Assembly: GCF_002878395.1 (NCBI RefSeq)
Contig: NC_061119.1
Coordinates: 47,712,404 to 47,776,403, forward strand
Source: Capsicum annuum
Taxonomy: Eukaryota; Streptophyta; Magnoliopsida; Solanales; Solanaceae
Length of the DNA: 64,000 bases
Direction of reading: 5' to 3'
Both the position numbers and the translations under genes were made by a program. This document shows, piece after piece, positions 1-12,290 of this stretch. Numbering within the stretch: position 1 is the first letter of the stretch; the number at the start of each line of letters is the position of its first letter. Below the pieces are notes generated by a model that worked only from the letters and a program-made list of their open reading frames with translations, was not told where the DNA came from and ran no database searches.

Positions 1-212
1 AACTTATTCGAGATGTAATATGAGCTTGTCCAATCGTAACGTAAATTGAAAATCTAAAAACGGAGGTCGGAAAGGTTGAAAAGTTGTATCCCAAAGATTG
101 CCAGCTAAAATGACTCTAAGTCCTCATTACACTTAGAAAAATTTTCAAGTTTTTAAGTTTAAGAGCACTCTATTAAAGGCTAATCCATGCACGACTTTTA
201 CGGGGTGTTACA
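1..212 (-). repeat. Partial 3' LTR of minus-strand gypsy element C
   Basis: The stretch ends in GGGGTGTTACA, directly followed by the reverse complement of a gypsy polypurine tract. In element orientation the LTR therefore starts TGTAACACCCC and most of it lies left of the window. The partner LTR at 4908-6726 lacks the matching end, so the two cannot be fully compared. Confidence 0.7.
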
Positions 213-232
213 TTATCTCCCCCTTGGGATCA
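213..232 (-). promoter_or_regulatory. Polypurine tract of gypsy element C
   Basis: The plus strand reads TTATCTCCCCCTTGGGA, so the minus strand reads TCCCAAGGGGGAGATAA. This abuts the LTR as plus-strand primers do. The same motif precedes the 3' LTRs at 27178, 49492 and, on the minus strand, 54911. Confidence 0.75.
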
Positions 233-348
233 TTCGTCCCCAAACTATGGATTGGAAATGTTGAAGCTCAAAGTTATAGAATGACGCTGACATGATGTGT
301 CTTCTAAGAAAGCATATAACTGATCTGAAACATTTAAACTTCTATCAC

Positions 349-857
349 GAAACTGAATTCTGAGTTGACTTGCCCTTACTTGCTTCAAGAAGCTAATTCA
401 TGCTAAGAGTTTAGGATTTCCTTGAAGTGTTCATGATCCAATCATACATATTGAATTGAGAAGTGATAACTTATGCAATTATGAATCATGAGGCATCAAG
501 ACTTAGATCGTACCAGGGTATTATACTAACTGGGCTAAAATACTTCCAAGTATTTTAGCCNNNNNNNNNNNNNNNNNNNNNNNNNNNNNNNNNNNNNNNN
601 NNNNNNNNNNNNNNNNNNNNNNNNNNNNNNNNNNNNNNNNNNNNNNNNNNNNNNNNNNNNGAAACTGAATTCTGAGTTGACTTGCCCTTACTTGCTTCAA
701 GAAGCTAATTCATGCTAAGAGTTTAGGATTTCCTTGAAGTGTTCATGATCCAATCATACATATTGAATTGAGAAGTGATAACTTATGCAATTATGAATCA
801 TGAGGCATCAAGACTTAGATCGTACCAGGGTATTATACTAACTGGGCTAAAATACTT
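349..857. other. Scaffold gap (561-660) flanked by identical 197-bp duplicated ends
   Basis: Positions 349-545 and 661-857 are identical over 197 bases on either side of 100 N. The left copy then turns into its own reverse complement (GGCTAAAATACTT, CC, AAGTATTTTAGCC) just before the gap, while the right copy continues into unique sequence. This is the pattern of a contig overlap left unmerged plus a fold-back read end, not a biological duplication. Confidence 0.75.
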
Positions 858-2984
858 GGAAGTATTTGAGATTATGCACTGAACACTTATGAACTGAGTC
901 ACGACTAAATAGCTAAATCTGACACATAATGCTTTGACTGAACTAAATTCGCAACTTAGGATGAAATATATTATCTCTTGGGATGGTCATACGCATGAGA
1001 CTTCGGATAGCAGGATTGGGTGAAAAGGTGGAAAACCACCGTAACTTGTCTGTCTGACTGCTAAACCGAAATACACCAAAAACTTATATTCAACGGGAGT
1101 ATCTCTTCAACACTCTGTCTAAAGAAATTCTAGTAGCATTATGGAGCAAAAGATCTTGGACAATGCAACTTCTTGTTTTTCAAGCTTAGCACACTTCTTT
1201 AATACTCCCTTAACTATACTATTTCCCTTAAATACCATATTCACTCCATTCAACTTATAATTCTCATATGGGCATTGATAGCTCTTTCTACAATGTCTAT
1301 AGTAGCTTAAATCCTTTCACTGCGATCAAGCCTAACTCCAAGTCACAAAAATACAACATGTCATACCATGATACTATTCTAAACAATATGATTCAATCTT
1401 CCATATCTTTTTAAAGTTCACACCCTAAGCATATCATGCCTTCCCACATTAATGACCAACTTTGAACTCTTACTATAGATTCACTAGCGCATATTGCGTC
1501 CCTTCACTAAAATCCCAACATGTCATTCAAGCCTATCTTTATAACCTCATATGAACTTCAAGGCAAACACCCATGAAGATACACTTCACATATTCTCTAA
1601 ACCACTATTAATATAACTCCCACACGCTACCCCAAGAACATACACACACAAATTTCCACTAACCATCACATATATCAAAAACTTAGCCCAAGATCTTACT
1701 TCACACTTACGGTCTTATCTAAAACAAGCATACTATAAAGCGTGAGTACATGAGTCATGAGATACATGACCTCAATTTGGAGTTCATAACTTATGGAATG
1801 GGATTCTGACTACTAAATGAACTGAAACTTCTCATTTTGGAACTTGAAGAGTACATGATTCTTTATCATAAGCATGAACATGAATTTTGATCATTGGACT
1901 GAAGCGTAAGGCATGAGTAGATATTGGGATAACTGGAAAAAAAATACTGAGATAAGAATGGGTTGAGTCTCACCCTCACTTTCTGATGTTCTATATCATC
2001 ATGACATCACGACTAGAATCTGAAAGCCTGACTTGGTTATTTGCTCTATCATCTCCCCCTTAGCTTCAAGCCATCATATTAAGTTTGGGAGATCCCTTAC
2101 TAGACTCTAAATTGAAGTACACTCACTGCACTCTGGGGTCTGGAAAACTACTATACACGCATATCATGGAACTTAACTCGAATGACTACACCTGAAAGTG
2201 GAAAACTCACTGTTAATACTACCTTCTGACATACGCTTTATCGTTCTATAGACCCAGCAGTCATCATATAATACTTGCACACTTACTAACTTCGGGTCTT
2301 TATGAGTATCCCCATAGTCGAAGTGCACACCCTCTAGTGCTTTAACTCTTATTTCTATTAGTTCAACCTTCAAAAACTCAAACATAGAATCTAGTACTCA
2401 ACATGGATATCACCAAGCCTTCAATGAATCATACTACTTCTGACATAGCCTACCAATATTGCGACTCCAAACTTACATCTCTCTACTATGAGAATCAAGA
2501 TCATATAAAAAGGCTCAACACTATCAATCAAAACTCCTTAACTTGGATATTTAGAACACCATATACCATCTAACTAGTCTTTCTCCACTTAGCAACTCAA
2601 CGGTACCACTCTCACACAAAATGTGTAATAGTCTTAGAAAATACCGCAACCTCAGATCACCTTGGGCATATTTCTACATTATATATGCAACATCATACTT
2701 CACTACGAATCAAATAAACTTAGGCTCTTGCATATACCATTCAAGCCTATTAGATTACTTCCATAAAACTCGTATCATTAACCAAGAAATCAATACATCC
2801 ACCTCCATGGACGTCAATTGTTCAAACTTAATGTCTAGTGCTAAACATGATTTACAACCCAACCTTATACATAATTCTTACAAAATATACATCATTAATC
2901 TTAAGTCACTATTTTTACAACCACATTGTGATGCTCAACATCACAACCCATTAAACTCCTCACGTTTTGGGCATGTTTTGGACT

Positions 2985-3360
2985 ATCGGGTGCGTTTTCG
3001 AGCTTGGCGAGACTTCAATAAATGCCCCGCATTGCTGCCAACGTTCCAGCACCTTCTAGATGGTCAAAATAGGCAGGCAGCACATTTATTAGACTTTACG
3101 AAGTTCACACGGGGTGGTATGAAAGTGCAGATTTTCCATCTTTAAAAGGTCCACAAAGGTTGGCATGCATGTGCAGAAATTTCAGCATGCATGTGCAGGA
3201 TTTTCAGATTTTCAGCTTGTAGTTGATAATTGTATAGCTTGCGTTGTTGTACCTTGTTGACTTAGGGACTTTTAGGTACTATAAATACATGTTTTAAGGC
3301 ATCATAGGCATCAGCTCATACTTGTTTTATTCAGTAAATACCATCCATGAAGAATACAAC
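2985..3360 (+). repeat. Possible inserted LTR/TRIM-like promoter segment
   Basis: This block is more GC-rich than its surroundings and interrupts the homology between elements C and A. It has a TATA motif at 3279-3286 (CTATAAAT) and two nearby copies of a CATGCATGTGCAG motif (about 3163 and 3186). Its layout (GC-rich part, TATA box, short leader) resembles a small LTR. I found no clear terminal repeats or target-site duplication, so the boundaries are guesses. Confidence 0.25.
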
Positions 3361-4884
3361 ATAATTTACTAGTCCATCAAATTGGGACATTCTACCCCAA
3401 ACACCTGATTTTATCTAGCTACTATCCACGACCAAAGCACCTTTATGACATTACTACTATACCTCAAAAATCTACTACATACCTTCTCACAAGTAGTACT
3501 AGTTTACAACTACCAAGGAAAAGAAGGTCAAGGGGTAAAGTCACATGATAGACATGATCGACATCAATCTTATACTATAATCCCATACAATCTTATCTAC
3601 TTATACGGCTTCTCACATCACGCTTACTTACCCAATCATAAATTTAGGCTACCTTCAAATTCCACAAACAACCATGAGTCAATACTTACAACTTACTGGC
3701 TAATATAGCCATTTTCACACTTCAAGCAACCGACAAATCACCCTAACTAACAACTCCTTCTCTACCTTCTACTAAACTAACACACAAGGATGAATCACCT
3801 CTTTACCAACTCAATCTCATGCAAACAAATTCAGCTATACATATATTAAACCAACACAAGAACAACAAGTTGGGCAACAAGTTGCTAGTGAATCAAAATA
3901 GGCCTCACACGGCTTCACTAGACTTTGATTTAGTATTTTGAACAAGAAAATGAGATGAATGATAAGTCAACTATGCTAGTGAATCGAAAGAGCCCCACAC
4001 GGCTTCGCTAGACTTTATTTTTTTCAAAAACACCTTGATGAAAAGATTACATGAGATAGAAATTTAATACGCAATATCCAATGAACTAAGAATACACATC
4101 TTACTCTGTATAAATAAAATCAGAGTCAAACACTTCCTCCACGGACTACCATACCATCCACACATGCTACTAGTTACCACATTAGTCTATCACCATAAGG
4201 GGGGTAAATCATTCTCGAACATCGGTTATTCAACTAAAATATTCATTTACACAAAAGTCACCCTCACTCTGACTTCTAACTTTGTGACTTCACATCACCA
4301 ACTTCTTGATCTAATTTCACTACCAATAGGTCATGACAACAACACTTTAACGCATACTATTATTTGGGTGGAAATACAGTTCTAACATTCTACTACACAT
4401 CATTCCCCTTAAGCAAGACATTTGTAACATAAATTTGAAGGGGACTAATTGCAATTAATACCTCAAGCTGAAAAGCATGATTCCATCAAGATCAATGTTT
4501 ATATCGGAATCAATACACATTGAAGCACTAACGGACTCTTCTCAAGTCCTTGCACAAATTTTAACTCCTATATGGTTCAATCAAAAAGGACCATACCATT
4601 TAGATTCTAAACTTCTGCACTTGAATCACCTCGATAATGAAACATATCTGAGGACATTAGAGTAAAGAAAGAATTTGGAATGACTTTTTACTTTCATATG
4701 GGCGACACCATAGCATGAATTAGAGTATAAAAGAGGAACATTATGACTCTATTGCATGAACTAGAATATGAAGAAAGAGAGACATTCCTAAATGCCCAGT
4801 AGCCTCCTTTTTATAAATATGGTGCGCTACACACCCATAAACAAGACTCTACCCAACGCGATTTCGCAGACACCCTAGGACCAT

Positions 4885-4907
4885 GAACCGTACTTTGATA
4901 CCAAGTT
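4885..4907 (-). promoter_or_regulatory. Primer-binding site of gypsy element C
   Basis: The minus strand reads AACTTGGTATCAAAGTACGG immediately inside the LTR. TTGGTATCAAAG is close to the tRNA-iMet-complementary TTGGTATCAGAGC of plant gypsy elements. It fixes the element orientation as minus and the LTR edge at 4908. Confidence 0.75.
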
Positions 4908-6726
4908 TGTCACGACCCAAACTAGGACCCTGGTCGTGACGAGCATTCTCAAATCGTGAAGGCTCGGGACGCCCTCTATCTATCTGGTAATCATTCACAA
5001 CATTCATATAATAAAAGATAATGCGGAAATAGAAATCTAATACAGAAACATGGTCAGTCTGAATGTGATCATAATACTGAAAAATTAAAATCCAAAATAT
5101 ATCTGGATAATAATAATGTCTGACTCAGTCTGCGAAATCTCTACTATGGACTAAACAAAACTGTCTGAAAACTGGGACAAGACCCCTAGTAGACCAAAAC
5201 ATGACTAAAGATAAATATCTGAAAGTAAACAGGCCTGCTGAAATATAGAAGGCTCACCCCTGTACAATCTGCTCTGCGATTTGAAATATCTACTATTTAT
5301 CTGGACCCCTAGACTGTGTCTCAAAACCTGGAAGGAAGAAGAGGGGTCAGCACAAATATATTAGCATGCAAAGCAATCCAAAATAAAGTATTTGAACATA
5401 TATATAATAGATGAGAGAAATTTTCATCGACACATCACATATAAAATAGCTTCTGAAAACACATGGGCATCATTCAAAAATCATAAGACATTCTTGTCAA
5501 AACAATTTCTGATCTTTGTTTTACTTCTGAGTTAGGTGGCACTCCCCTTCAAATCTGATATTCCACGGGCTATATGAAATCCGCCATTGACTCAGCGGGG
5601 AAGCCCCCAACCCAAGTGTGTTGCAAGGGTTGGAGTGTCTAAGTCTGATACGCCATACGGTACTTAAGCCAGCATATAATAATATACCCGGATCGACAAA
5701 TTATGATTTTGGGCAATGAGTTGTCTGAACTTACGCCTTCTTCGGGGACAACCTAACATCTCTTTATGCCTAATTTTTAACCTTTTCTAAACATGTATCA
5801 TTCTGAAATTTCTTAATCATAAAAGTCTGATAAAATCTGATTTATGAACTAGTCTGTGTCTGTTATGGCATTTGTCTGAGTTGGTATCGTCATACCAAGT
5901 ATTGCAAGTCCTATTTCTGAGCCATAATGCATTAAGCATGATCTTTCATAAAAGTGTAGTTTCAGAACACCCAAACATGTAATTTGCATAAAAGATTTCA
6001 TGTTTCGAAACTCAAGTCAAAGTCATTCAAAAACTTTCATCAAACATATGGTGGTCATGTACTTTTGACAAAATTATGCACTCTTTCATTATATGTATAT
6101 TCAACATTTACAACCCTCTCTTTCGTGTTCAAAATCGTATTCCAAATATAGCAAAGCCAAAGCATTTCATATCATGATTTTTCAAGACGTATTTCAAAAC
6201 AATCTATATCATGTGAAACATGGGAAAATTACATCAAGAGAAGGATTTCATGTAAATTGTGCTCTCAATTCATATTTCAAGGCAAAACACATATATACAT
6301 ATACATATAATTTTCAAGTCACTTTGGGGGAAAGCCAAAAGGCTAAAACAATATCATTTAAAGCTTCTACAACATGAATATGTACATGAATTCAAAAACC
6401 CCTTTCTTAAAATATGATTTCTATTTCCATGAGAATTTAGGAAAACCACACGTACCTCGATTTATGAAACTGAGGGATGATCCTTGAAGCCTATGATGTG
6501 GGGATTCCAAATCTCTAATTATCTTCCAAAACCTAGGGTTGAATCTTGAGTTATTTGGGATTTTTGTTTGAAACCCTAAGGTGTGTTCTTGAGAGAAAAT
6601 TTGAGAAAAGAATTATATTTTGATGAATTGGGGGCTAAATCTGGTGTTGTAGATGAAATTTGGGTGAGGTAAAATGACTAAAATGCCCTAAGAAAATAAA
6701 CAAAGTCGAAACTATTCCTCAGTTGA
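4908..6726 (-). repeat. 5' LTR of gypsy element C, truncated
   Basis: It begins on the plus strand with TGTCACGACCC, so in element orientation it ends GGGTCGTGACA next to the PBS. On the minus strand it carries a leader with CTCTCAAGAACA and AAACCCTA motifs, then a splice-donor-like GAG|GTACGT near 6453-6458. The outer end expected from positions 1-212 is missing. At about 6727 the sequence changes abruptly to a copia element. Confidence 0.65.
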
Positions 6727-8391
6727 CAAACTGACAAACTTTCAATCTTGACCTTGATTTAGTGAGGGATGAAAGTGTTGAAGTCATTCGTCAATTGACA
6801 CAGTTAATATCACCTGTTCCTCCTTTCTCTTCACTATTTGTATCCTTAGCCATGTCCCACTTTTATACCATATTTTTTTGATTAATGCTCAGTTGTTTTG
6901 CTTTGTTCAGTACTAGCTTAGGTTAATGGGAACGTGCTCTGTCAGTTAAATGGAATGGTTATCTTTGCTAAATTGACTCATTTTTGCTCTCTTTAATACA
7001 TTACTATGTTGGCTAGAGTCTTTGTCTGATTGTTTTGGTGATAGCCCCAGTGGCCATGAGTAGCATAACAAATCACTTTAGCTAGTATATTATTGCATTG
7101 AAATGGTTTTTTGATGATGCCAAAAGGGAGAAGTTAATAGGGTTGTGCAATGTTTATAACCCATTGACTAACTTGTTTCATTCTAGTGTTTTATACTTTA
7201 GTGCCTACAGGTGAAGATGGTTGAATGCACAAGACAAGAGGTTTGTCATCATCAAAAAGGGGGAATTTTTGGATACTATGTAGTTTTGATGATTGACAAA
7301 CTGACACATGAATAAAACATGTTACTTGAGTTGGTCCATGCATAGGAAAGTAGATTTACAGTTTCACTGATAGATGCAGACAAGATTGCTTAATGACAAG
7401 AACGAATAAGCAAGCCTAATTCTGATATACTCAAGCTACTGATCATGTGGGGAATATAACAAGTTGAATTTGATTCAAACACTTAATAATAAGGGAAAGC
7501 AATTTGAGTTGAAAAAGGAGTCCTACGTGAAGAAGGAGTTTCACTTCTGAGTATATCTTGAAGAGTCCTATGTGTGGGAGGAGAAAGATTCTAATAAATA
7601 AACATGTGCTAATTTAAAAGAGTTGGAGTTTTAATACAACACTAAGGAGACAAGAGTTGGAACTAAAGAAAGAGTCTCACTTGAAGTAGAACTCTATGCA
7701 ATAAGAGTTTTAATTAAGAGAGGTGTTTGAAATAAAGAATGACTCTTTGAAGAGTTGTGCTTAAATCGAAGATGCATCAGTCAGAATAATTCACGCATTT
7801 ACAAAGCAGAAAAGCACAATCGACAGATTGACTTCACGAAGTGCTACTCAATCACTGAAGAAACACATTGAAAAACCTGGTCCTAAGTATAGAATCCAGC
7901 TAAGAGTTTTAGCGTTGATTTTTAGAGTTGTTCATTGTGTTTGAAATATTGATGTAATATTATTTTCATTGTGTTATAAACTGAATTAGGAGCTAGTCTT
8001 TGAGTTGGAGAAAACTCAGAGACTTTGGGAAAACATACCTTGGGAGGTGTGTGTGTAGTTAGGAATTAGAGTTTATAATTCCTAGTTGTTGAGTTATAGG
8101 GATTAGAGTTTATAATTTTTATTTGTTGGTTACAAGAGTTTTGTAATCAGTCGTTGTTAAGGCTCAGAGTTATTTAGTGAAGTTGGGGTTAAATCCTATA
8201 GAGGTACAGGTCGTGATTTTTTACACCTTTTTTAGCCGGGTGTTTTTCATGTAAAAATTATTGTGTGTTCTTTACTTTCTGATTTACAGCTTCCTTGGAA
8301 CACGTCAGTGGAACATGTCAGGCAACCCATTCCATCGATAAGCAACAGTTAGCCGAAAATAAGATAATCAGTAGGGCACGAATTCTTAACA
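6727..8391 (+). mobile_element. 3' end of a SIRE-type Ty1/copia element with its LTR
   Basis: Positions 6727-7265 are the untranslated tail upstream of a copia polypurine tract (AAAAAGGGGGAA at about 7254) that follows the SIRE-typical phrase TTTGTCATCATC. The LTR runs from about 7266 to 8391 (~1.13 kb), starting TTTTGGATACT (ancestrally probably TGTTGGATACT) and ending ATTCTTAACA. It carries the SIRE LTR landmark TACAGGTCGTG. No coding sequence or second LTR is present, and the left end is cut at the junction with gypsy C. Confidence 0.65.
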
Positions 8392-8829
8392 AAAACATAG
8401 TTCATATTTTTATAATACACCATAAATATATAAAATATAATTTGTATTTTTTTTTTTACTTTTGTGTATTTATCCATGTATGTGCATGTGTTGTATATGG
8501 GGTATGGACTTTTATGTACAAACAAACTTTTATATTTTGATATTATACTTGGCCTTTGATTTAGTATAAATATATCAAGTGTTATGGCATATAAAAATAG
8601 CGGTTGTAGTTTATTGTATTAATTTGTTACTTTGGACATACTCTTTTGTGAAAATTTCTATTTTTAGTATATAGTATAAAATATTTACGTATAATAAACA
8701 CATGAACGGTGTTATAAATATAGTTAAATTAAAATGAGATTAATTAGTGTCAAATTAATGTCACATCAGTGAAAATATTAGTAAATTACTGGCTAGTTGT
8801 TTTTTTTCCATTAAAGGGCATCCCACTTT
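8392..8829. other. AT-rich spacer
   Basis: Low-complexity AT-rich sequence between the copia LTR and the RNase H fragment. A short T-run and TG/TA-rich stretches occur around 8440-8520. No gene or terminal repeat is visible. Confidence 0.6.
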
Positions 8830-9453
8830 CTCCCAAGCCTACTCCCAGGCAGTGGAATACCATCACCTAACTGACCATACCAATCAAATTCGTAACAAAT
8901 CCACCAACCATATAGCTTGGGAACCCCCACAAAGAGGCTTTTTCAAGCTAAACACAAATGGTGCCTGCTTGGGCAACCCTGGCAGAGAGGGGATAGGGGG
9001 TGTCATTAGAGATCAGTCCGGCAACTGGATCACATGATTCCAAAAAGGTTTTGTAAAAGCAACAGCCATCCAAATGGAAATCTCGACCCTTAAAGAGCCT
9101 TAAACTGGCCAAGGAAAATAATCTCTATCCAATAGAGATCAACATCGACTCTCTTGAGGTAATTCATATCCTTTATAAAGGAAACATTTAATTTAACAAA
9201 CTCCTTCATGATTGCAGGCTGATTCTAAGAGAACTAGAAGGGCCAACCATACACCACTACTATAGAGAATAGAATGGAGTGACAGATGAAATAGCAAGAG
9301 CAGCAATGCAGAAGGAAGAAACAAGGGAGACCATTCTTTTTGTCGCTGAACGGATCTGGGCAGACATCAATGGAACTAAATATACAAGGGTAATTAGTAA
9401 TAGCTCTATGTACTCATGCCAAGGGCCAGACTCTTTTACTCTTGATCCAGGCT
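8830..9453 (+). pseudogene. Decayed RNase H (RVT_3-type) fragment, LINE- or transposon-derived
   Basis: The open part (8852-9037) contains PPQRGFFKLNTNGA followed by LGNPGREGIGGVIRD, the N-terminal signature of plant RNase H-like domains. Family members read TDGA, and that Asp is catalytic; here it is TNGA. After a TGA at 9035, reading on in shifted frames recovers later landmarks: EINIDS with the next acidic residue (about 9137-9155), and a RE.NGVTDEIARA stretch (about 9265-9305) matching the C-terminal active-site helix. Stops and frameshifts break it. The plant RNase H module is often found at the end of LINE ORF2. No reverse transcriptase precedes it, so its origin is uncertain. Confidence 0.65.
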
Positions 9454-9576
9454 AAAGCTTGTGTTTTGTAACACTAACTCCTCTTTAATTTTATGCAAAC
9501 TGGTTTACCAAAAAAAGATTATAAAACCAAACTTAACAAGAGCATCTGGCAGGACGAGCTCAAAATTAGTTATGGT
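9454..9576. other. Short spacer before the CACTA element
   Basis: Probable 3' flank of the RNase H remnant. It ends in GGT (9574-9576), the left copy of the CACTA target-site duplication. Confidence 0.5.
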
Positions 9577-9589
9577 CACTACTAGAAAA

Positions 9590-10130
9590 AAGAGAAAAAC
9601 CGATCACAAAAAACGATCACAAGTGGTCGGTTTTCCTCAATCTTCGACCACAAAACCGACCAAAGTGTGTAGTCGGTAAAACTTTAGTAGCTTTTTAAAT
9701 ATCGACCACGTGTGATCGGTTTTTTAAAATATATATATATTTAAAATTCATTACTATTTTATTAAAATAGAAAAAATGATTTTAAAAAATATTTCAAAAT
9801 AAACCGATCACAAGTGGTCGATTTTTTTGTAAATTAATTTATTAATTTAATGAAAACTTGTCGGTTTTTATAAAATTAATTAATTTATAAAAAAAACTAA
9901 CCACATGTGGTCAGTTTTTATTAAATTAGTTAATTAATTTATATAAAAAAAACTGACCACATGTGAACGGTTTTTAAATTAATTAATTAATTAATTTTAC
10001 AAAAATTGACCACTTGTGGTCGGTTTTCATTAAATTGATTAATTAATTTTAAAAGAAACCGACCACATGTGGTCGTTTTTTTGTAAAAAAGTTTCAGAAA
10101 AACCGACCACATGTGGTCAATTATTTTGAT
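9590..10130. repeat. Left subterminal palindrome array of the CACTA element
   Basis: About ten copies of variants of ACCGACCACATGTGGTCGGT are separated by 30-60 bases of A/T-only sequence. The core is an inverted repeat (CGACCAC / GTGGTCG) with a variable centre (AAGT, ATGT, TTGT). The outermost copies, next to the TIR, are irregular. Confidence 0.85.
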
Positions 10131-10479
10131 AATTTTTTTAAAAATATATTGAAAATTTCCAAAATACAAATATTAAAAATTAAATTATTTACAATACAGT
10201 CCACTAATCATTTACAAACATTAAAAATCAAATTAAATTATTTACAATACAGCCACCAATCATTTAATATACAATCAACCAACCACCATAAGAATACAAA
10301 CATTAAAAATCAAATTATTTACAAAATTGATCAGAGTTCCAAATCCAAACTATAAAACATACAAAAGACTAAAAACTACAACTCACCATCCGCATCTACA
10401 TTCTCAGCCTCACCCATTCTATTATCAATATTTCATTGATATATCCAGCTATAATTAGGTTACATCTACACAAACAATC

Positions 10480-12290
10480 ACATTCAAGTAATTAGTTCAA
10501 GTCACAAAAGTTCACATTTCAAATACCTACACCTAAATATTTTCAAGTCACTAATTCACTTCACAAGTTACCAAACTAAACTTTATTCAAAATGAAAAGT
10601 TCACATTTCAAGTACCTACACTTAAACATTTTGAAGTCACGAATTCACTTCTCAAGTGGCCACACTTTACTAAAATCAAAACGCAAGTTCACATTTCAAG
10701 TACCTCAATTCAAAGAAAAGTCACTAATCCATAATTCAAGTAACTACACTTAAACATTTCAAGTCACTAAGTCACTTCACAAGTTACCTAACTAAACTAA
10801 ATTCAAAATGAAAAGTTCACATTTCAAGTACCTAACACCTAAACATTTTCAAGTTACTAATTCACTTCGCAAGTTATCAAACTAAACTTAATTCAAAACA
10901 CAAGTCCAACTTTCAAGTAACTACACTTAAACATTTTAGACTCACTAATGCACTTCTCAAATGACCACACTTAACTAAATTCAAAACACAAGTTCACATT
11001 TCAAGTACCTACACTTAAACATTTTCAAGTCACTAACTCACTTCTCAAGTGACCACACTTAACTATATTCAAAATACAAGTCCACCTTTCAAGTAACTAC
11101 ACTTAAACATTTTTGACTCACTAATGCACTTCTCAAGTGACCACACTTAATAAATTCAAAACACAAGTTCACATTTCAAGTACCTACACTTAAACATTTT
11201 CAAGTCACTAACTCACTTCTCAAGTTACCACACTTGACTATATTCAAAACACAAGTCCATCTTTCAAGTAACTACACTTAAATATTTTCAACTCACTAAT
11301 GCACTTCTCAAGTGACCACACTTAAGTATATTCAAAACACAAGTCCACATTTCAAGTACATACACTTAAACATTTTTGACTCACTAATGCACTTNNNNNN
11401 NNNNNNNNNNNNNNNNNNNNNNNNNNNNNNNNNNNNNNNNNNNNNNNNNNNNNNNNNNNNNNNNNNNNNNNNNNNNNNNNNNNNNNNNNNNNNNACTCAC
11501 TAACTCACTTCTCTAGTGACCACACTTAACTATATTCAAAACACAAGTCCACATTTCAAGTAACTACACTTAAACATTTTCGACTCACTAATGCACTTCT
11601 CAAGTGACAACACTTAACTAAATTCAAAACACAAGTCCACCTTTCAAGTCACTACACTTAACCATTTTCAAATAACTAATTCACATTGTAAGTCACTACA
11701 CTTAACCATTTTCAAATAATTAATTCACATTTCAAATCATTATACTTAACAATTTTCAAGTAACTACTTCGCATTTCAAATAACTATACTTAATCATTTT
11801 CAAGTCACTACACTTAATCATTCATTTCAAGTCACTATACTTAACCACTTTCAAGTAACTAATTCACATTTCAGGTAACTACACTTAACTATTTTTAAGC
11901 CACTAGTTCACAATTTCAAGTAACTACACTTAACCGTTTTCAAGTCACAAGTTTGCAATTTCAAGTAACTACCCTAAATCATTTTCAAGTCACTACACTT
12001 AATAATTTTCAAATAACTTATTCACATTTCAAGTTACTTACCATGTTCAAATAGTTAATTGGCATTTCAAGTCACTAAAACCATTTTCAACTCTCTAATT
12101 CACATTTCAAGTGACTAAACCTAACCATGTTCATGTCATGAATTCACATTTCAAGTGCCAACACTAAATCAATTTAAAGTCATAAATTCACATTTTTAAG
12201 TGATTACACTTTAAAAATTTTAAAACACAAGTTCACCTTCAAGTAACTACACAAAACCATTTTCAAGTGCCTAATCCACTTCTCAAGTGA
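10480..12290. repeat. 87-88 bp minisatellite inside the CACTA element
   Basis: Tandem units contain a TTTCAAGTA.CTACACTTAA block, a TCACTAA.TCACTTCTCAAG block and a CACACTTAACTA.ATTCAAAA block. Unit starts at 10993, 11081, 11168, 11256 and 11344 give spacings of 87-88 bases. Units become shorter and more divergent toward both edges. The scaffold gap 11395-11494 falls in the most regular part, so the true copy number is unknown. Confidence 0.85.
11395..11494. other. 100-N scaffold gap within the minisatellite
   Basis: Exactly 100 N, a conventional unknown-size gap, lies inside near-identical tandem units. Array collapse is the probable cause. Confidence 0.9.

Larger units (their letters stand above)
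213..4907 (-). mobile_element. Non-coding interior of gypsy element C, non-autonomous
   Basis: This lies between the PPT and the PBS and should hold gag-pol, but I see no reverse transcriptase, integrase, protease or gag zinc knuckle in any frame. From about 1700 to 2880 it is clearly homologous, in reverse complement, to 46860-48000 inside gypsy A, so the two belong to one family with a conserved non-coding interior. The 3400-4650 part is AT-rich with no recognisable domain. A promoter-like insertion may lie at 2985-3360. Two imperfect copies of a block with inverted ends (TAGTGAA...TTCACTA) lie near 3885 and 3975. It resembles a LARD-like derivative. Confidence 0.6.

Noticed and set aside
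2621..3145. 174-codon open frame on the plus strand
   Set aside because: It spans the junction between non-coding gypsy C interior and the inserted segment, has no domain, and the homologous region in gypsy A does not keep it open.
9590..10130. Regularly spaced palindromic repeats resembling a CRISPR array
   Set aside because: The repeats vary in sequence and spacing, the spacers are A/T-only, and they lie beside a CACTA terminus in plant DNA. They are subterminal transposase-binding repeats.
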